The position numbers were made by a program, and so were the translations under genes. Below are positions 12,001-21,012 of a DNA stretch of 64,000 bases, piece by piece. The DNA comes from Omphiscola glabra. Its lineage: Eukaryota > Mollusca > Gastropoda > Lymnaeidae. Below the pieces are notes generated by a model that was not told the origin of the DNA, made no database searches, and saw only the letters and a program-made list of their open reading frames with translations. Location: NCBI GenBank assembly GCA_964017045.1, contig OZ024798.1, positions 31,672,347-31,736,346 on the forward strand. Reading direction: 5' to 3'. Within the stretch, counting starts at the first letter, position 1; every line of letters begins with the position of its first letter.

Positions 12001-15000
12001 CAGTAGTAAGTATACTGGTGTCATGGACTCGGGCACACCATTCAGTAGTAAGTATACTGGTGTCATGGACTCGGGCACACCATTCAGTAGTAAGTATACT
12101 GGTGTCATGGACTCGGGCACACCATTCAGTAGTAAGTATACTGGTGTCATGGACTCGGGCACACCATTCAGTAGTAAGTATACTGGTGTCATGGACTCGG
12201 GCACACCATTCAGTAGTAAGTATACTGGTGTCATGGACTCGGGCACACCATTCAGTAGTAAGTATACTGATGCCATGGACTCGGGCACACCATTCAGTAG
12301 TAAGTATACTGGTGTCATGGACTCGGGCACACCATTCAGTAGTAAGTATACTGATGCCATGGACTCGGGCACACCATTCAGTAGTAAGTATACTGATGCC
12401 ATGGACTCGGGCACACCATTCAGTAGTAAGTATACTGATGCCATGGACTTGGGCACACCATTCAGTAGTAAGTATACTGGTGTCATGGACTCGGGCACAC
12501 CATTCAGTAGTAAGTATACTGGTGTCATGGACTCGGGCACACCATTCAGTAGTAAGTATACTGGTGTCATGGACTCGGGCACACCATTCACTAGTAAGTA
12601 TACTGGTGTCATGGACTCGGGCACACCATTCACTAGTAAGTATACTGGTGTCATGGACTCGGGCACACCATTCACTAGTAAGTATATTGATGTCATGGAC
12701 TCGGGCACACCATTCACTAGTAAGTATACTGGTGTCATCTACTCGGGCACACCATTCACTAGTAAGTATACTGGTGTCATGGACTCGGGCACACCATTCA
12801 CTAGTAAGTATACTGGTGTCATGGACTCGGGCACACCATTCACTAGTAAGTATATTGATGTCATGGACTCGGGCACACCATTCACTAGTAAGTATACTGG
12901 TGTCATGGACTCGGGCACACCATTCATTAGTAAGTATATTGATGTCATGGACTCGGGCACACCATTCACTAGTAAGTATACTGGTGTCATGGACTCGGGC
13001 ACACCATTCAGTAGTAAGTATATTGATGTCATGGACTCGGGCACACCATTCACTATTAAGTATACTGGTGTCATGGAATTGGGTTACACCATTCAGTAGG
13101 AAGTGTAATGATGTCATAGACTCGGGCATACCATTCAGTAGATGTCATGGAATCTGGGCACATCATTCAGTAGTAAGTACCGTATACCGATGTCATAGAC
13201 TCGGGCACACCATTCAGTGGATGTCATGGACTCGGGCACACCATTCCGTAGTAAGTATACCGGTGTCATGGACTTGGGCACACCATTCAGTAGTAAGTAC
13301 CGTATACTGATGTCATTGCAAAGCTACGGGAAAAATTTGATCACATGTTTGCAGATTTCAAAACACACACACAGTCACTTTTCAAATTTTTGCTGACCCT
13401 TTCTCCTTCAATGAGAAAGATGCCCCCCCCCCCTTTCTTTTTTTTTTTTTTGCGCTTCCAATGGAGCTGATTGATCTTCAGTGCAATTCTGAACTCAAGA
13501 CTATGTTCAGAGAGGTCAATGGGAAAACAGACAAACATGGACAAGTTATGAGAGCATTGCCCCCCACCTTCCTTGAGATTTCCAAGTTTTTCAAGCGGAT
13601 CATTCGCCCTTTTGGGAGTACCTATCTTTGTGAAAAGCTCTGTTCCACTATGAAAATTTAACAAGTAAAAGTTAGGGCCCAACTTACTGATGAGCATCTT
13701 CAAGCTATACGGAGGGTCTCAGTTGCTTCATCACGGAGGCCAAATGTTGCTCAGCTGTGTAAGAAAAGCGCTGCCAGTCTCTGGCAACAAAGAGTAGTGG
13801 GAAGAAAGTGAAGCCTAGTTCTTGAGAACCCTTAATGTTTTATTTGTTATTAATAACGCTTGAGCAGATTGTAACAGTCGTACTTTATTGAGTTTGTAAT
13901 AGTTTTTTTGTGGAATACTTGATGCGACCCAGTCTCATTCAGACTCTACCTTCCTCGGCCACCGGATAATTTGAGTTTGAGACCCATGGTCTACACCCTC
14001 TTATTCCATGGTTCAATGAGTTTAATATACATATAATACTAAAAAAAGTAGTTGGAGCAAAAGGCTGGCTGGTCATTAGCGTTAAGCTTGACTTCTAACA
14101 TAGACAGAGCAGTGGCGTGATTTTCGGTGGCACCCTGTCACTTTCAGATTTTGCCCCCCTCCCCCGGCGCATTGGAAGCTGGTAGTTAACATTTGTTCAG
14201 ATCCCAAATTTGGACCCCTCAAATGTCCGAGACCCCCTGCTGGCTACATTTCGCGGCTAAGCGTTAAGAAAGAGAAAACAAAAATAATTTTTGTAATAAT
14301 TTTTATATTCGCCAAGTTTTAAAATTTCTAGTCTTAGAACAGTGACTTTCAACCATTCTGCTTCTGGGCATTGGTGAAAAACATGAACAAATATTTCAGT
14401 GACTGCTTCAGTTTAAGCAGAAATAAGAAAAATATACTATAATATGTATAGTATTGGGTAATTTAGTTTTTAAATTTAACTTTATACACTGAAAAAAACT
14501 AGTAGTTTTAAAGAAACCATACCATGCAAATAACACAAAAAAGAACATCATTGGCATTTCAAACAGAACTAATGCATTGAAATAAAGTTAATGCTTAATC
14601 TGCTATACGATCCAGACAAACCATACATTGGCTGGATATAGTGAATGGACTTGGTGAAAGCAATTTTGGTAACTATTCATTATATAATATGCAAGGCTTT
14701 AAAAACACATCTGATTATACAACAGTAGGTAGATTAATAAATAAAACAAATAACTACACCGACCGAAATGTTTTTTGCAGAAAAAAACACCTTAGAATAC
14801 ATATAATATTCGTTGTCAAGAAATTATATAAGTAATAACCATGTAAATAAAATGATAACCTACCAATATGCATTTAAACTTGACGACCAGAAGGGTAGCG
14901 ATTTAGTGACTTTAACTTTAAGCCAAAACAACATTGTGTGTCAAAATGATCCTAAACATGACCTAGTTTCTGAGAACAATCATGCTTTTTTTTTTACCCC

Positions 15001-18000
15001 CAAAAAAAACTTAAATCATCATTTACTGGAATATACTTGAATGGGTGAACTATAACAAGCTGACACTGATCTTGGGTGATTTAATTTACACCATCTAAAA
15101 AACTTGATTTATGACATTATATTATGATTTTATTTTAAGTTTAAAAATAAGTATCTGATTAGCTATGTAGTGAAAATCCTACACCAAGTCACGTTTTCAT
15201 ATAGAGGTTATTATTGTTCATCAAAAAAAAGAAATTAAAAAGAAAATGTTGTCTGGTTGTATCAACTGAAAAATTGTTTAAACCGCATCCTGTTGTGATT
15301 TTTTAAAAATTTGAGGCATATTATTTCACATTAAAAAATTAGCATTCAGCCAACACATATCAAGAAATAATTATATTCCAGTACTTTTAATTCTAAGAAG
15401 ACTCAACACAAAAATTTAATATTTAAATCGATAAGTTATTAAAAGATGACTACTTTAAATTTCTGGACAAATCTATTGAGAGCAGAAGCCTGAAAAGGCA
15501 AATTTTGTTTTAAAACACATGAGTACTCCTGTGAAACACATACAGTAATTGATTCTCTGCCAAGACTCCCCAGAGCTGATCCCTGGGTTACAGTACATAG
15601 TGATCAGGTCATCTCTCCAGTGCCACAATGTAGCACACGGACTGGTCTTCTGCTAATATTGGCTTTGTGCTAACAAATAGTGGGCACAAGGGTAAGGGAC
15701 AGCTAAATGGATCTTAGGCTGGATGATGCGATGCCATTTTTACCATAAGGTTTGAGAAACTTAACTGGACATTATGTTTTTACTTTTGATACTTTTAAAA
15801 GTACCATGCTAACCTGCATTTTCAAAATAAATAAATTAAAATAATAAATAAATAAACTTGCCTATTTAACTTGATATAAATAAGCTTGAAAGATTTGAAT
15901 TCATTTATTAAAACTGCATTTACTTCACTGTTAATTTATAAAGGATGAATGATTCAGAAATAGATACTGGAAATCCTTAAAAAAACAATGTAACATCTTA
16001 AACAATTTCTATCAAATGAGCCATGTACTAGGCCATTGACCACTGTAAGCCCACAGAGAACAACCCCAAACAAATACAAATGTGGCCTGCTGTGTCCACA
16101 TTTATATTTGAATGGCTTGTTGATGTTAGAATTTCCATTAGGAAGATCATTGTCCAGCAGAGAATGTGTTTCACATTCAAGATATCACTGGTTACTATGG
16201 CTTGGAGACGGTCACAAAAAGTTTAAGGATTACATTACAACCTAAATTTAATCATATCATCATTTTTATTTTAGATAGGAGTGTTCAAGATAATCTTACT
16301 TTTTATTTTTTAAAGAATAATAATTATCAATAGAAATTTTTTAATGAAAGGAGTCAACAAGATAGTAGTTAATTGTCTAGTGATATGATTATGAAGCCAA
16401 CACTGAGTGAAGTTATTAATATTTTGGTTGTAGATATTTTTTAAGTTTTGGATATTTTGTGTTTTGGATATTTTGTGACAACAAGATTCGTACCTTCAAT
16501 TTTTAGAAGAGTTATAAGTCCAGGTAATGTCAAGAATTGCTATATTTAATAGTACTTCCAAAACTATACTTTTTAATTACAGTTAAGAAAAATTAGCATA
16601 TACATGTACCTGTTTTGTTGTGAGATATGTTAGTGCCCCTTGAATATATATTTTAAAAATAAATAAAAAGATTCAAGAATTTTACTAAATTCAAATGCCT
16701 AGTCACTTATTTAGTTATCTACTAAATCAAAACAGATATGTAATTTATCAAAAATACATTTTTTAAATTCAAGAAATGTTTATGATTTATTGTGTCGTAA
16801 ATAGTAATGATTTAATACTGTAACAGATTATGACTGATGTATTACATAGGGAAAACAATTTAAGCTGTAATCAACCATGTATGCATTTTTGGGGGAAGAA
16901 AACTCAAACTCTGAGCATTTCTATCCTAAACTAAATTGAGAAATTACTTGTTAGTTTTTAGGAGTCAGTTTTTCAAATCAAAATGAATCTTCATGCTTTG
17001 ATAAACTTAAATATATGTTATTGAAAAGAAATAAATAAATTAGGCAAAGAAATATCCTGAGACGAAACTAAGGGTTTTACAAAGTCTAACAGAAATAAAA
17101 TCATATTAAAAGCACATAAATTATGTAATGCTTTTTTGGGACATTTTGTACCCCCCTTTCCCTCCCCACATCATCACAAAATTTAGACATCCTCATAATA
17201 CATCATTACAAATACGTGAGTCCCTCCCCCATGGGTGCTTGACATCATTTAAGGATGGCCCCTTAATCTAATGCAGTTCATATATAAAAGTGCACCAAAT
17301 TTTGTATCTTAGATCTCATGTATTCTTCTCATATATAATAAAACAATATTAAAAAAATATTTTTAAAAAAATGCTTTTCCAAAAATGTACTATAAAGTGT
17401 AAAATAAAGATCCCCAAAACTTCAGAGTTGTTATAGTCTTATGACAAAAAAATCATTGGGCCACCCATGATATACAATATTGTATGAGTTCCCCAATACA
17501 ATGATGTTGCATGAGTTGCCCAATACAATGTTAGACACATGTATACATTTGCAGTCCTGCAAGTAAGTGGACATTGACGTTTTGGGGGGACATTGACGTT
17601 TTGGGGGGACATTGATTTTATACTTTTTAGTATATTTTTTTGGAAAAGTGAGTTTATTCAAAATATTTTTTACATTGTTATATTTCGTACGTTTTAGTCT
17701 TTATCCTCATTTATTTATCATAACTAGTTGTATTGTCATCTGGGTAGGTAATTGTACACAGTTCCAGCTCAATTTGAGATCAGGAAGAGAGTCAACCAAA
17801 AAACCCACTTATAATCCCCAACCCCTGTACCAGAATATGCGTTGGGACCCATTGGATTCCTGATCTGCCTGCTGTAGGCTATTGAGCTGTGCTGAATTTT
17901 ATTGATAAAGATAAAACGGTTTTCCATAGAGCCCAGGCAGCATGAGCTTGTATGCAAGTTTGCATTGGGGAGATCTGAGTTAAGTATGGTGGAAAGTGTG

Positions 18001-18376
18001 GACCACTAATAGAGATTAGACCTGCTGAGGTCACTCAATGATCAGTGAAGGTCACTGGTGACCTACTGATCATGTAGGGTTGTTCGAGCTCAATGGGTGA
18101 TCAGGAAGTGGGTCAAAATTGAGATGCAAGATTCCATTAAAACTAACAAACAGAGCAACCTAAAAAAAGGTGCATACAAATGGACACAATGATAATCCAG
18201 TGACCAAATAATATTAATTACTTTTAATAACAAGTTGTTTTTAAATTAGACCCTGTGAGCCCAATTCATGAAATTTAAATAAACCCCATTAATGATTAAA
18301 TTAAAAAGTTTGAATACTTACCACCATGCAAATTGTTTATTCCAACTTTTCTAAGCCTTGATCTTCCTAGCTCCAT
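51..18376 (-). CDS. WDCP: WDCP, WD repeat and coiled-coil-containing protein (5' half, five exons; gene runs off the left edge)
   Basis: Five minus-strand exons join in phase: 18376-18322 (ATG, MELGRSRLRKVG, ends ..NNLHG), 11087-10970 (AVHPHHGVLWTDGKG), 2103-1943 (..HQQNVTVWRV..), 1468-1354 (GCLWNPVNDVLC..) and 108-51 (GCWSTDGHKLVLCVG). Together they make 507 nt, or 169 codons. Each is bounded by AG and GT, with incoming and outgoing phases 1/1, 2/2, 1/1, 2/2. As I remember the vertebrate protein, it begins MELGKGKL.. and has LHQAVHP, HVTVWQL, GCVWHP and ACWTQDG in the same order, which is why I name the gene. These residues form the N-terminal WD-type propeller. The coiled-coil C-terminus lies left of position 1. 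The large coding exon of mammals is split here. Introns 1 (about 7.2 kb) and 2 (about 8.9 kb) are filled with minisatellites and transposon relics. I saw no clear promoter above 18376. Family assignment is confident; individual exon ends are good to 1-2 bases. Confidence 0.85.
2278..2385. repeat. 18-bp minisatellite, about 6 copies
   Basis: The unit GCCATGGCGTGGTGTGGA repeats about six times with point changes. It lies in WDCP intron 2, about 175 bp upstream of the exon at 2103. The unit is 6 codons long without stops, so a His/Met-rich reading frame runs through it on the minus strand; I do not regard that frame as a gene. Confidence 0.85.
2822..2950. repeat. Tandem duplication, unit about 65 bp
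   Basis: Two neighbouring copies begin GAATATTGGTTTTCAG and end CAGTCTTAAAACAGA or a close variant. They differ at a few positions. The duplication lies in WDCP intron 2, and no function is apparent. Confidence 0.8.
3036..3115 (+). mobile_element. Possible tRNA-derived SINE head
   Basis: A GC-richer patch starts GGGGAGGCTGGGTG and, about 60 bp on, has a box-B-like GTTTGAATCC. A box-A-like TGTTCAAATGG sits upstream. The match to pol III boxes is imperfect and no target duplication is evident, so this is only a suggestion. Confidence 0.3.
3984..4312. repeat. 27-bp minisatellite of hairpin-forming units, about 12 copies
   Basis: The unit holds GGTACTTGAATCTTGACATA followed by CAAGTAC. GTACTTG and CAAGTAC are inverted repeats, so each unit could fold into a short stem with a loop of about 12 nt. 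Copies differ by one or two bases (TACGG, TATGG, TAGGG junctions). The unit is 9 codons long and lacks stops in several frames, which gives overlapping ORFs of about 100 codons on both strands (LYVKIQVPY-type and LDIQVRYLN-type). They look like by-products. The array lies in WDCP intron 2. Confidence 0.9.
4519..4810. repeat. 44-bp minisatellite, about 6 copies
   Basis: The unit begins GTGTGATGGTAACTGGTGGG and continues ATGGAAGTTGTGAGATAAG. Outer copies are degenerate and the inner four are nearly identical. The period is not a multiple of three. It lies in WDCP intron 2, 200 bp from the 27-bp hairpin array. Confidence 0.88.
5487..5585. repeat. Tandem duplication, unit about 48-50 bp
   Basis: Two adjacent copies start CTTAATACATTTTTAT and end GACGAGAGTCACTGGTGTGT. 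The second has lost two bases. The phrase TCACT..AGTCAGGG is echoed near 5323, so this may be the edge of an older array. Confidence 0.75.
5598..5729 (+). repeat. Dispersed repeat, copy 1 (second copy at 10260-10392)
   Basis: About 130 bp here match 10260-10392 in the same orientation. Shared strings include TTTTGTGTCGATC, CATGTACACTCCGTATT and ATGTGTCGGG. Copy 1 ends just before the LINE fragment at 5774. Both copies end with GTGCCT-like sequence, so this may be a short transposon or the end of a longer family. I do not recognise it. Confidence 0.75.
5774..6080 (-). mobile_element. CR1/L2-like LINE, 3' end fragment
   Basis: Read on the minus strand, this matches the 3' end of the better copy at 33790-34535. 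It contains the codons around LKNLRSST, VPSVDGHR, GVRSFEA and LWNSLP, then the 3' tail with repeated ATTG/CAAT. The fragment is full of frame breaks. Its upstream side does not continue into the rest of the ORF but passes straight into the 49-bp satellite at 6081, which reuses LINE sequence. Confidence 0.8.
6081..7025. repeat. 49-bp satellite, about 19 copies, derived from LINE coding sequence
   Basis: The unit begins GTGCAGAGCCTTCTATACAG and continues CTGTACTAGAGTGCCTAGTT. Copies are more than 95% alike by eye, and one has a 3-base insert near 6277. The first half, reversed (AGAAGGCTCTGCAC), is the stretch of the LINE ORF that encodes LEGSAP at about 34207-34222. The array adjoins the LINE fragment at 5774-6080. 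This strongly suggests local amplification of a LINE segment. Confidence 0.9.
7150..7752. repeat. 27-bp minisatellite, about 22 copies
   Basis: The unit begins CCCCATTGATACACTAATAC and ends ATAGGAT. It is highly uniform, with variants CATATGAT, CATAAGAT and ATAAACT. Because the unit is 9 codons without stops, plus-strand (IPIDTLIHR repeats, to 7832) and minus-strand (GSYVLVYQW and GILCISVSM repeats) frames stay open for 200-240 codons. Four open frames at once argue against coding. It lies in WDCP intron 2. Confidence 0.92.
8076..8431. repeat. 44-bp satellite arranged as 88-bp dimers (higher-order repeat)
   Basis: Eight monomers of the type AACAAACTAGACACCTTCAG + ACCAAAGCC.. alternate strictly. 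A-type monomers end CATACTTGCCAATG and B-type end CACACTGGCCAATG, in the order A-B-A-B-A-B-A-B. The alternation shows that the recent unit of amplification was the 88-bp dimer, not the monomer. Confidence 0.9.
8470..8756. mobile_element. MITE-like element with CAGTGGCGTCA ends
   Basis: The left end CAGTGGCGTCA (8470) and right end TGACGTCACTG (8746-8756) are inverted repeats with one difference. The inside includes a C-homopolymer and TGTCACCCAG. Similar GTGGCGT../GGTGGCACCCTGTCA sequence recurs near 14110. No clear target duplication was found. It contains no ORF. Confidence 0.5.
9352..9527. mobile_element. hAT-type MITE with exact 8-bp target duplication
   Basis: The 176-bp element starts CAGGGCCGGCC and ends GGTCGGCCCTG, near-perfect inverted repeats. 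It is flanked on both sides by GGTCAAAC (9344-9351 and 9528-9535), an exact 8-bp direct repeat. Eight-bp duplications are typical of hAT transposition. The inside is GC-richer (GGCCCC runs) than the host DNA and holds no ORF. It lies in WDCP intron 2. Confidence 0.88.
10260..10392 (+). repeat. Dispersed repeat, copy 2 (first copy at 5598-5729)
   Basis: Same orientation as copy 1 and about 85% alike by eye, with shared CATGTACACTCCGTATT and ATGTGTCGGG. It is preceded by a poorly conserved stretch without coding signs. Confidence 0.75.
10678..10764. repeat. 29-bp tandem repeat, 3 copies
   Basis: Three copies of ACCAAAATTACACAGGTCTA + TCAAGTCTG, the middle one with three changes. It lies about 200 bp from the WDCP exon at 10970-11087, on its intron 2 side. 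Confidence 0.85.
11880..13310. repeat. 42-bp minisatellite, about 28-30 copies plus degenerate tail
   Basis: The unit is GGTGTCATGGACTCGGGCAC + ACCATTCAGTAGTAAGTATACT. Variants form runs: CAGTAG copies on the left, CACTAG copies on the right, and GATGCC/GATGTC versus GGTGTC alternating. After about 13070 units are broken and shortened. The unit is 14 codons without stops, so two plus frames (to 472 codons) and two minus frames (to 431) are open together. That is a property of the period and I do not call genes here. Every unit carries GTAAGTAT. Confidence 0.92.
13319..13810 (+). pseudogene. hAT transposase C-terminal remnant (GTF2IRD2/ZBED-like type)
   Basis: Stop-free pieces read KLREKFDHMFADFKTH, then IDLQCNSELKTMFREVNGK, HGQVMRALPPTFLEI, FGSTYLCEKLCSTMK, and after a frame break KVRAQLTDEHLQA, LRVSVASS and RPNVAQLC. 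This is the C-terminal hAT dimerisation region, with the usual LQC, FGSTYLCE and LTDEHL landmarks. Breaks are a C/T homopolymer near 13425-13452 and a stop/frameshift near 13660. The N-terminal BED finger and most of the catalytic part are absent; the 42-bp array lies where they would be. It cannot make active transposase. Confidence 0.85.
14000..18320. other. WDCP intron 1, remaining part: no gene seen
   Basis: AT-rich sequence with only short, unconvincing ORFs (for example 14641-14835, 16036-16245, 17612-17863). A 19-bp direct repeat holding ACATTGACGTTTTGGGGGG occurs near 17569-17613. A decayed MITE ends near 17268 with GGATGGCCCC. A patch at 14109 resembles the CAGTGGCGT family. Confidence 0.6.
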
Positions 18377-18399
18377 GTCCTAATTTAGCATCAGAAGTT

Positions 18400-20030
18400 T
18401 ACAAAAAAGTTTAAATATGTCTTGCAAATTTTTTATTTATTACTAGCTTAGAAAAAGCCTAAGTCTTTAATAAAATAAATCTTTTAAGTTATCTTATTTT
18501 TTTTACACTAATTGAACAATTTAAAGAAACTGCTACACATCAGAATCAGCACGCTTATTTATAATAGCCATGGTAATTTCAACTTTCTATCAACTTGGAA
18601 TCATGTGGTAATTGTGGATCCCATAAAAAATATTTAAAATATGCTTAAAAATAATTTCAAAATCATTATGCTCATTAGTTTTTCCCATGCTAGATACTCT
18701 CCACTTGTCATTATGAAGGTAACATTTAGTTTCATGGATAACTACTACCACCTACAACATTTTTACTTGATGTCATTTATGGGTTTTTAAAACGATATTT
18801 GATTTTGGTTCAGTGTAATAAATTTATTTGATTTTGGTAAACATCAACTTTTTGTAATATAAAATGCAAATAACACGTTTATGACTTTTAAAATATATAT
18901 TTTAAGCACACTTTAAAAATAAATATTGGGAGACTGTATGACCTATTAGTTAAAGCAAGAATCTTAAGCTCTTCCCTTTTTGGAAGAAAACATTTATTTT
19001 TAAGATAAAACTGTTTGACACAAGCTGCTAAAAACAAAAGCCAATGTAATATGAATGTTAAAGAATTTTTTTTTAAAATATTCAAGTTTTACACCTAAAT
19101 TTCGAAACATTAAAAATCTGTGCAACACTAGCAACACATAATTAGGTTTATATTAGACTTAGTATAACTTAGTATAAGTATTGCACCATAACCATGTTCC
19201 TTCATTCTATTTTTGATCAATTATAATCAACTTAAAACTAACCCAGGGCCCAGGGGTCGTCAAACAGGGTCCTCCCTGTCTGGTCAATGTAACTGTAAGG
19301 TAACTGCTGTGTATTTATGCTGCAAATGTATACCTGTGAAAATGTCTATAATGCTCCTGCAATCAGTTATACAAAGTCAGTTCTATACAAACAAGAAGAC
19401 AGCACATCTGCACTCTGAAATCTACCCCCACCCCAGGGATGAGGCTCTAGATGGGGAAGGGGAGGAGACATTGGTGGTGTGTATAGGCATAGGAATTTCA
19501 TTTTTTCCCAACTATGGTTTGGCTCCCAACAATTGCCAACAGTGTCTGAGGGACAGTGAAATGTTTGAGTAGCCCTGAACTTGAACTAAGTCTAAACCCA
19601 ATAATTTACATTTATTTGTTGACATTAAGTTTTTACAGTGTGTGTATCACTTTATTAATTGTAGTAGGTCTGTACTATATATAATATGGACAATTGTGTC
19701 CACACTGATTAAAAGAAAAAAATAACTTTTTAATTTTAAACTTATATTCTGTAACTATACTATACTAGCTATGACTTATACTTTTACTAAATACTATGAC
19801 AGGGTGCCCACCATTTCTAATACTCAGTACTAATACAATACTCTTTCTAATACTAATATTTATTATTATAATTATTTAGTCTTAGTAATTATTAAGAGGA
19901 ATTATTAATTTAGGCTAAATTCTAAATTAGTTTTATAAATATAATAACTAAATAGTACTAATAATTATAATACTATAGACTATAGAAAATTTATAGTTTT
20001 AGCATAGTTATGCTAATTACTAATACTAAG
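18400..20030. other. Gene-poor stretch upstream of WDCP
   Basis: No exon could be supported. An ORF at 19213-19572 (119 codons) has no recognisable domain or splice context. From about 19800 to 20030 the sequence is low-complexity TAATACTA-type. A WDCP promoter and 5' untranslated exon should lie here, but I see no TATA or initiator signal that I would trust. Confidence 0.5.
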
Positions 20031-20032
20031 GT

Positions 20033-20115
20033 AATTGATTGATTGGAGTACTTATAATTATATTGCGCTCATTCCATGCTATGGTAGCATGCTCACGGCG
20101 CTCCGATGTTCGATG
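20033..20115 (-). mobile_element. CR1/L2-like LINE, 3' terminal scrap
   Basis: ATTGATTGATTGGAGTACTT followed by GCGCTC..CATGCTATGGTAGCATGCTCAC matches, in minus orientation, the 3' end of the LINE at 34475-34535. It is the third copy of this family in the window and carries the same ATTG-repeat tail. Confidence 0.7.
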
Positions 20116-20860
20116 TATAATACCCATATACTATAAATTTTTATAACTATGTGATTCATGATACTATATTTATATTATAATTAGTGCCGCTAATTCTAAT
20201 ATAAGTCTACTACTACTGTTTACACTGTTTAATTTAGTGATTACTGTGTTAACTAACTGACTAACATTAAATCAGTTCGTGATTCGTACCATTTCATTTG
20301 TTTCAAATATTTCAGATCATGAAAACACACACATAAAATCCAAATTCAGAAATTCTTTGGCCACGGCATAGAATTTAGGAATGTGTTCTCGAGCATTTGA
20401 AGCCGACGCCTTTACGGCCTTTGTAAATAAAATGGGCTTTTCTGGTAACCCGTTAGACTAGCAGGAAAATATATTAGTTCAAAACAACCTGTTGAATAGT
20501 TTGCCTGTTTGAAGAGTGCGTTGTTGTTGCCAGATTTTTAAGGCCACGATGAAACGTGCTAATGCTAAATTTAGAATTAAGAGCATCATCATTAGTGTGT
20601 CAATGTTAAACTGAAAGGCTCTCAAACAATTTACTAACGAAAAAACAGAACTAAAGTATCTTTTTAAATCAAATAATTAGCCTAATAATAATAAAAGCTA
20701 AGGCTAATGTGCTGTTGTGGTCCCCTTATTGGGAGTCACTTCCCTTTGTTTATGATAGATTTCGGGTTAGGGTGAGCGACAGAGGGACCAGTAGCGTGCA
20801 ATAACCAAAGCTAAACATAATGTTTGTTATAACATAGAGGTACATTGAGATTTTCTAACA

Positions 20861-21012
20861 CAGCGGCTCTCAACCTGTGAGTCGCGACCCTTAAACTTAA
20901 GGGTCGAACGACCTTTACACAAGGGTCGCCTAAGACCACCAGAAAACACATATTTATGAAATAGCAACGAAAATAATTTTAAGGTGGGGGGGGGGGGGGT
21001 CACCACAATAGA
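20861..21012 (+). mobile_element. SPIN-like hAT element, 5' end and internal part
   Basis: It begins CAGCGGCTCTCAACCTGTGA, then GTCGCGACCC, GGGTCGAACGACC, GGGTCGCCTAAGACCA, AAAACACATATTTA, TAGCAACGAAAATAATTTTA and GGGTCACCACAA. In order and spacing this matches what I remember of the non-autonomous SPIN (Space Invader) hAT family of tetrapods, which others reported also in a pond snail and a triatomine bug. The right terminal repeat (expected ..GGTTGAGAACC.CTG) is not clear, and a long G run interrupts the copy. There is no ORF. The name rests on memory and needs a repeat-library search. Confidence 0.7.

Larger units (their letters stand above)
11278..13988 (+). mobile_element. hAT DNA transposon, about 2.7 kb, with internal minisatellite
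   Basis: The left end AAGGGGTCTCAAACTC and the right end (reversed CATGGGTCTCAAACTC, to 13988) are inverted repeats, 14 of 16 alike. They are flanked by TCTACAC at 11271-11277 and 13990-13996; one adjacent mismatch makes the 8 bp expected for hAT. Inside are a 5' non-coding part (11294-11880), the 42-bp array (11880-13310) and the C-terminal part of a hAT transposase (13319-13810). The element lies in WDCP intron 1, in the opposite orientation to the gene. Confidence 0.8.

Noticed and set aside
11785..13310. Four long overlapping ORFs (up to 472 codons) as repeat proteins
   Set aside because: They all run through the 42-bp minisatellite, whose length is a multiple of three and has no stops in several frames on both strands. 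They overlap, lack unique domains and sit in an intron and a transposon.
13414..13452. C-run followed by T-run as a regulatory tract
   Set aside because: It lies inside the dead hAT transposase and is best explained as homopolymer slippage or a sequencing-prone site.
19213..19572. 119-codon ORF as a gene
   Set aside because: No domain, no splice context and composition like surrounding repeats.
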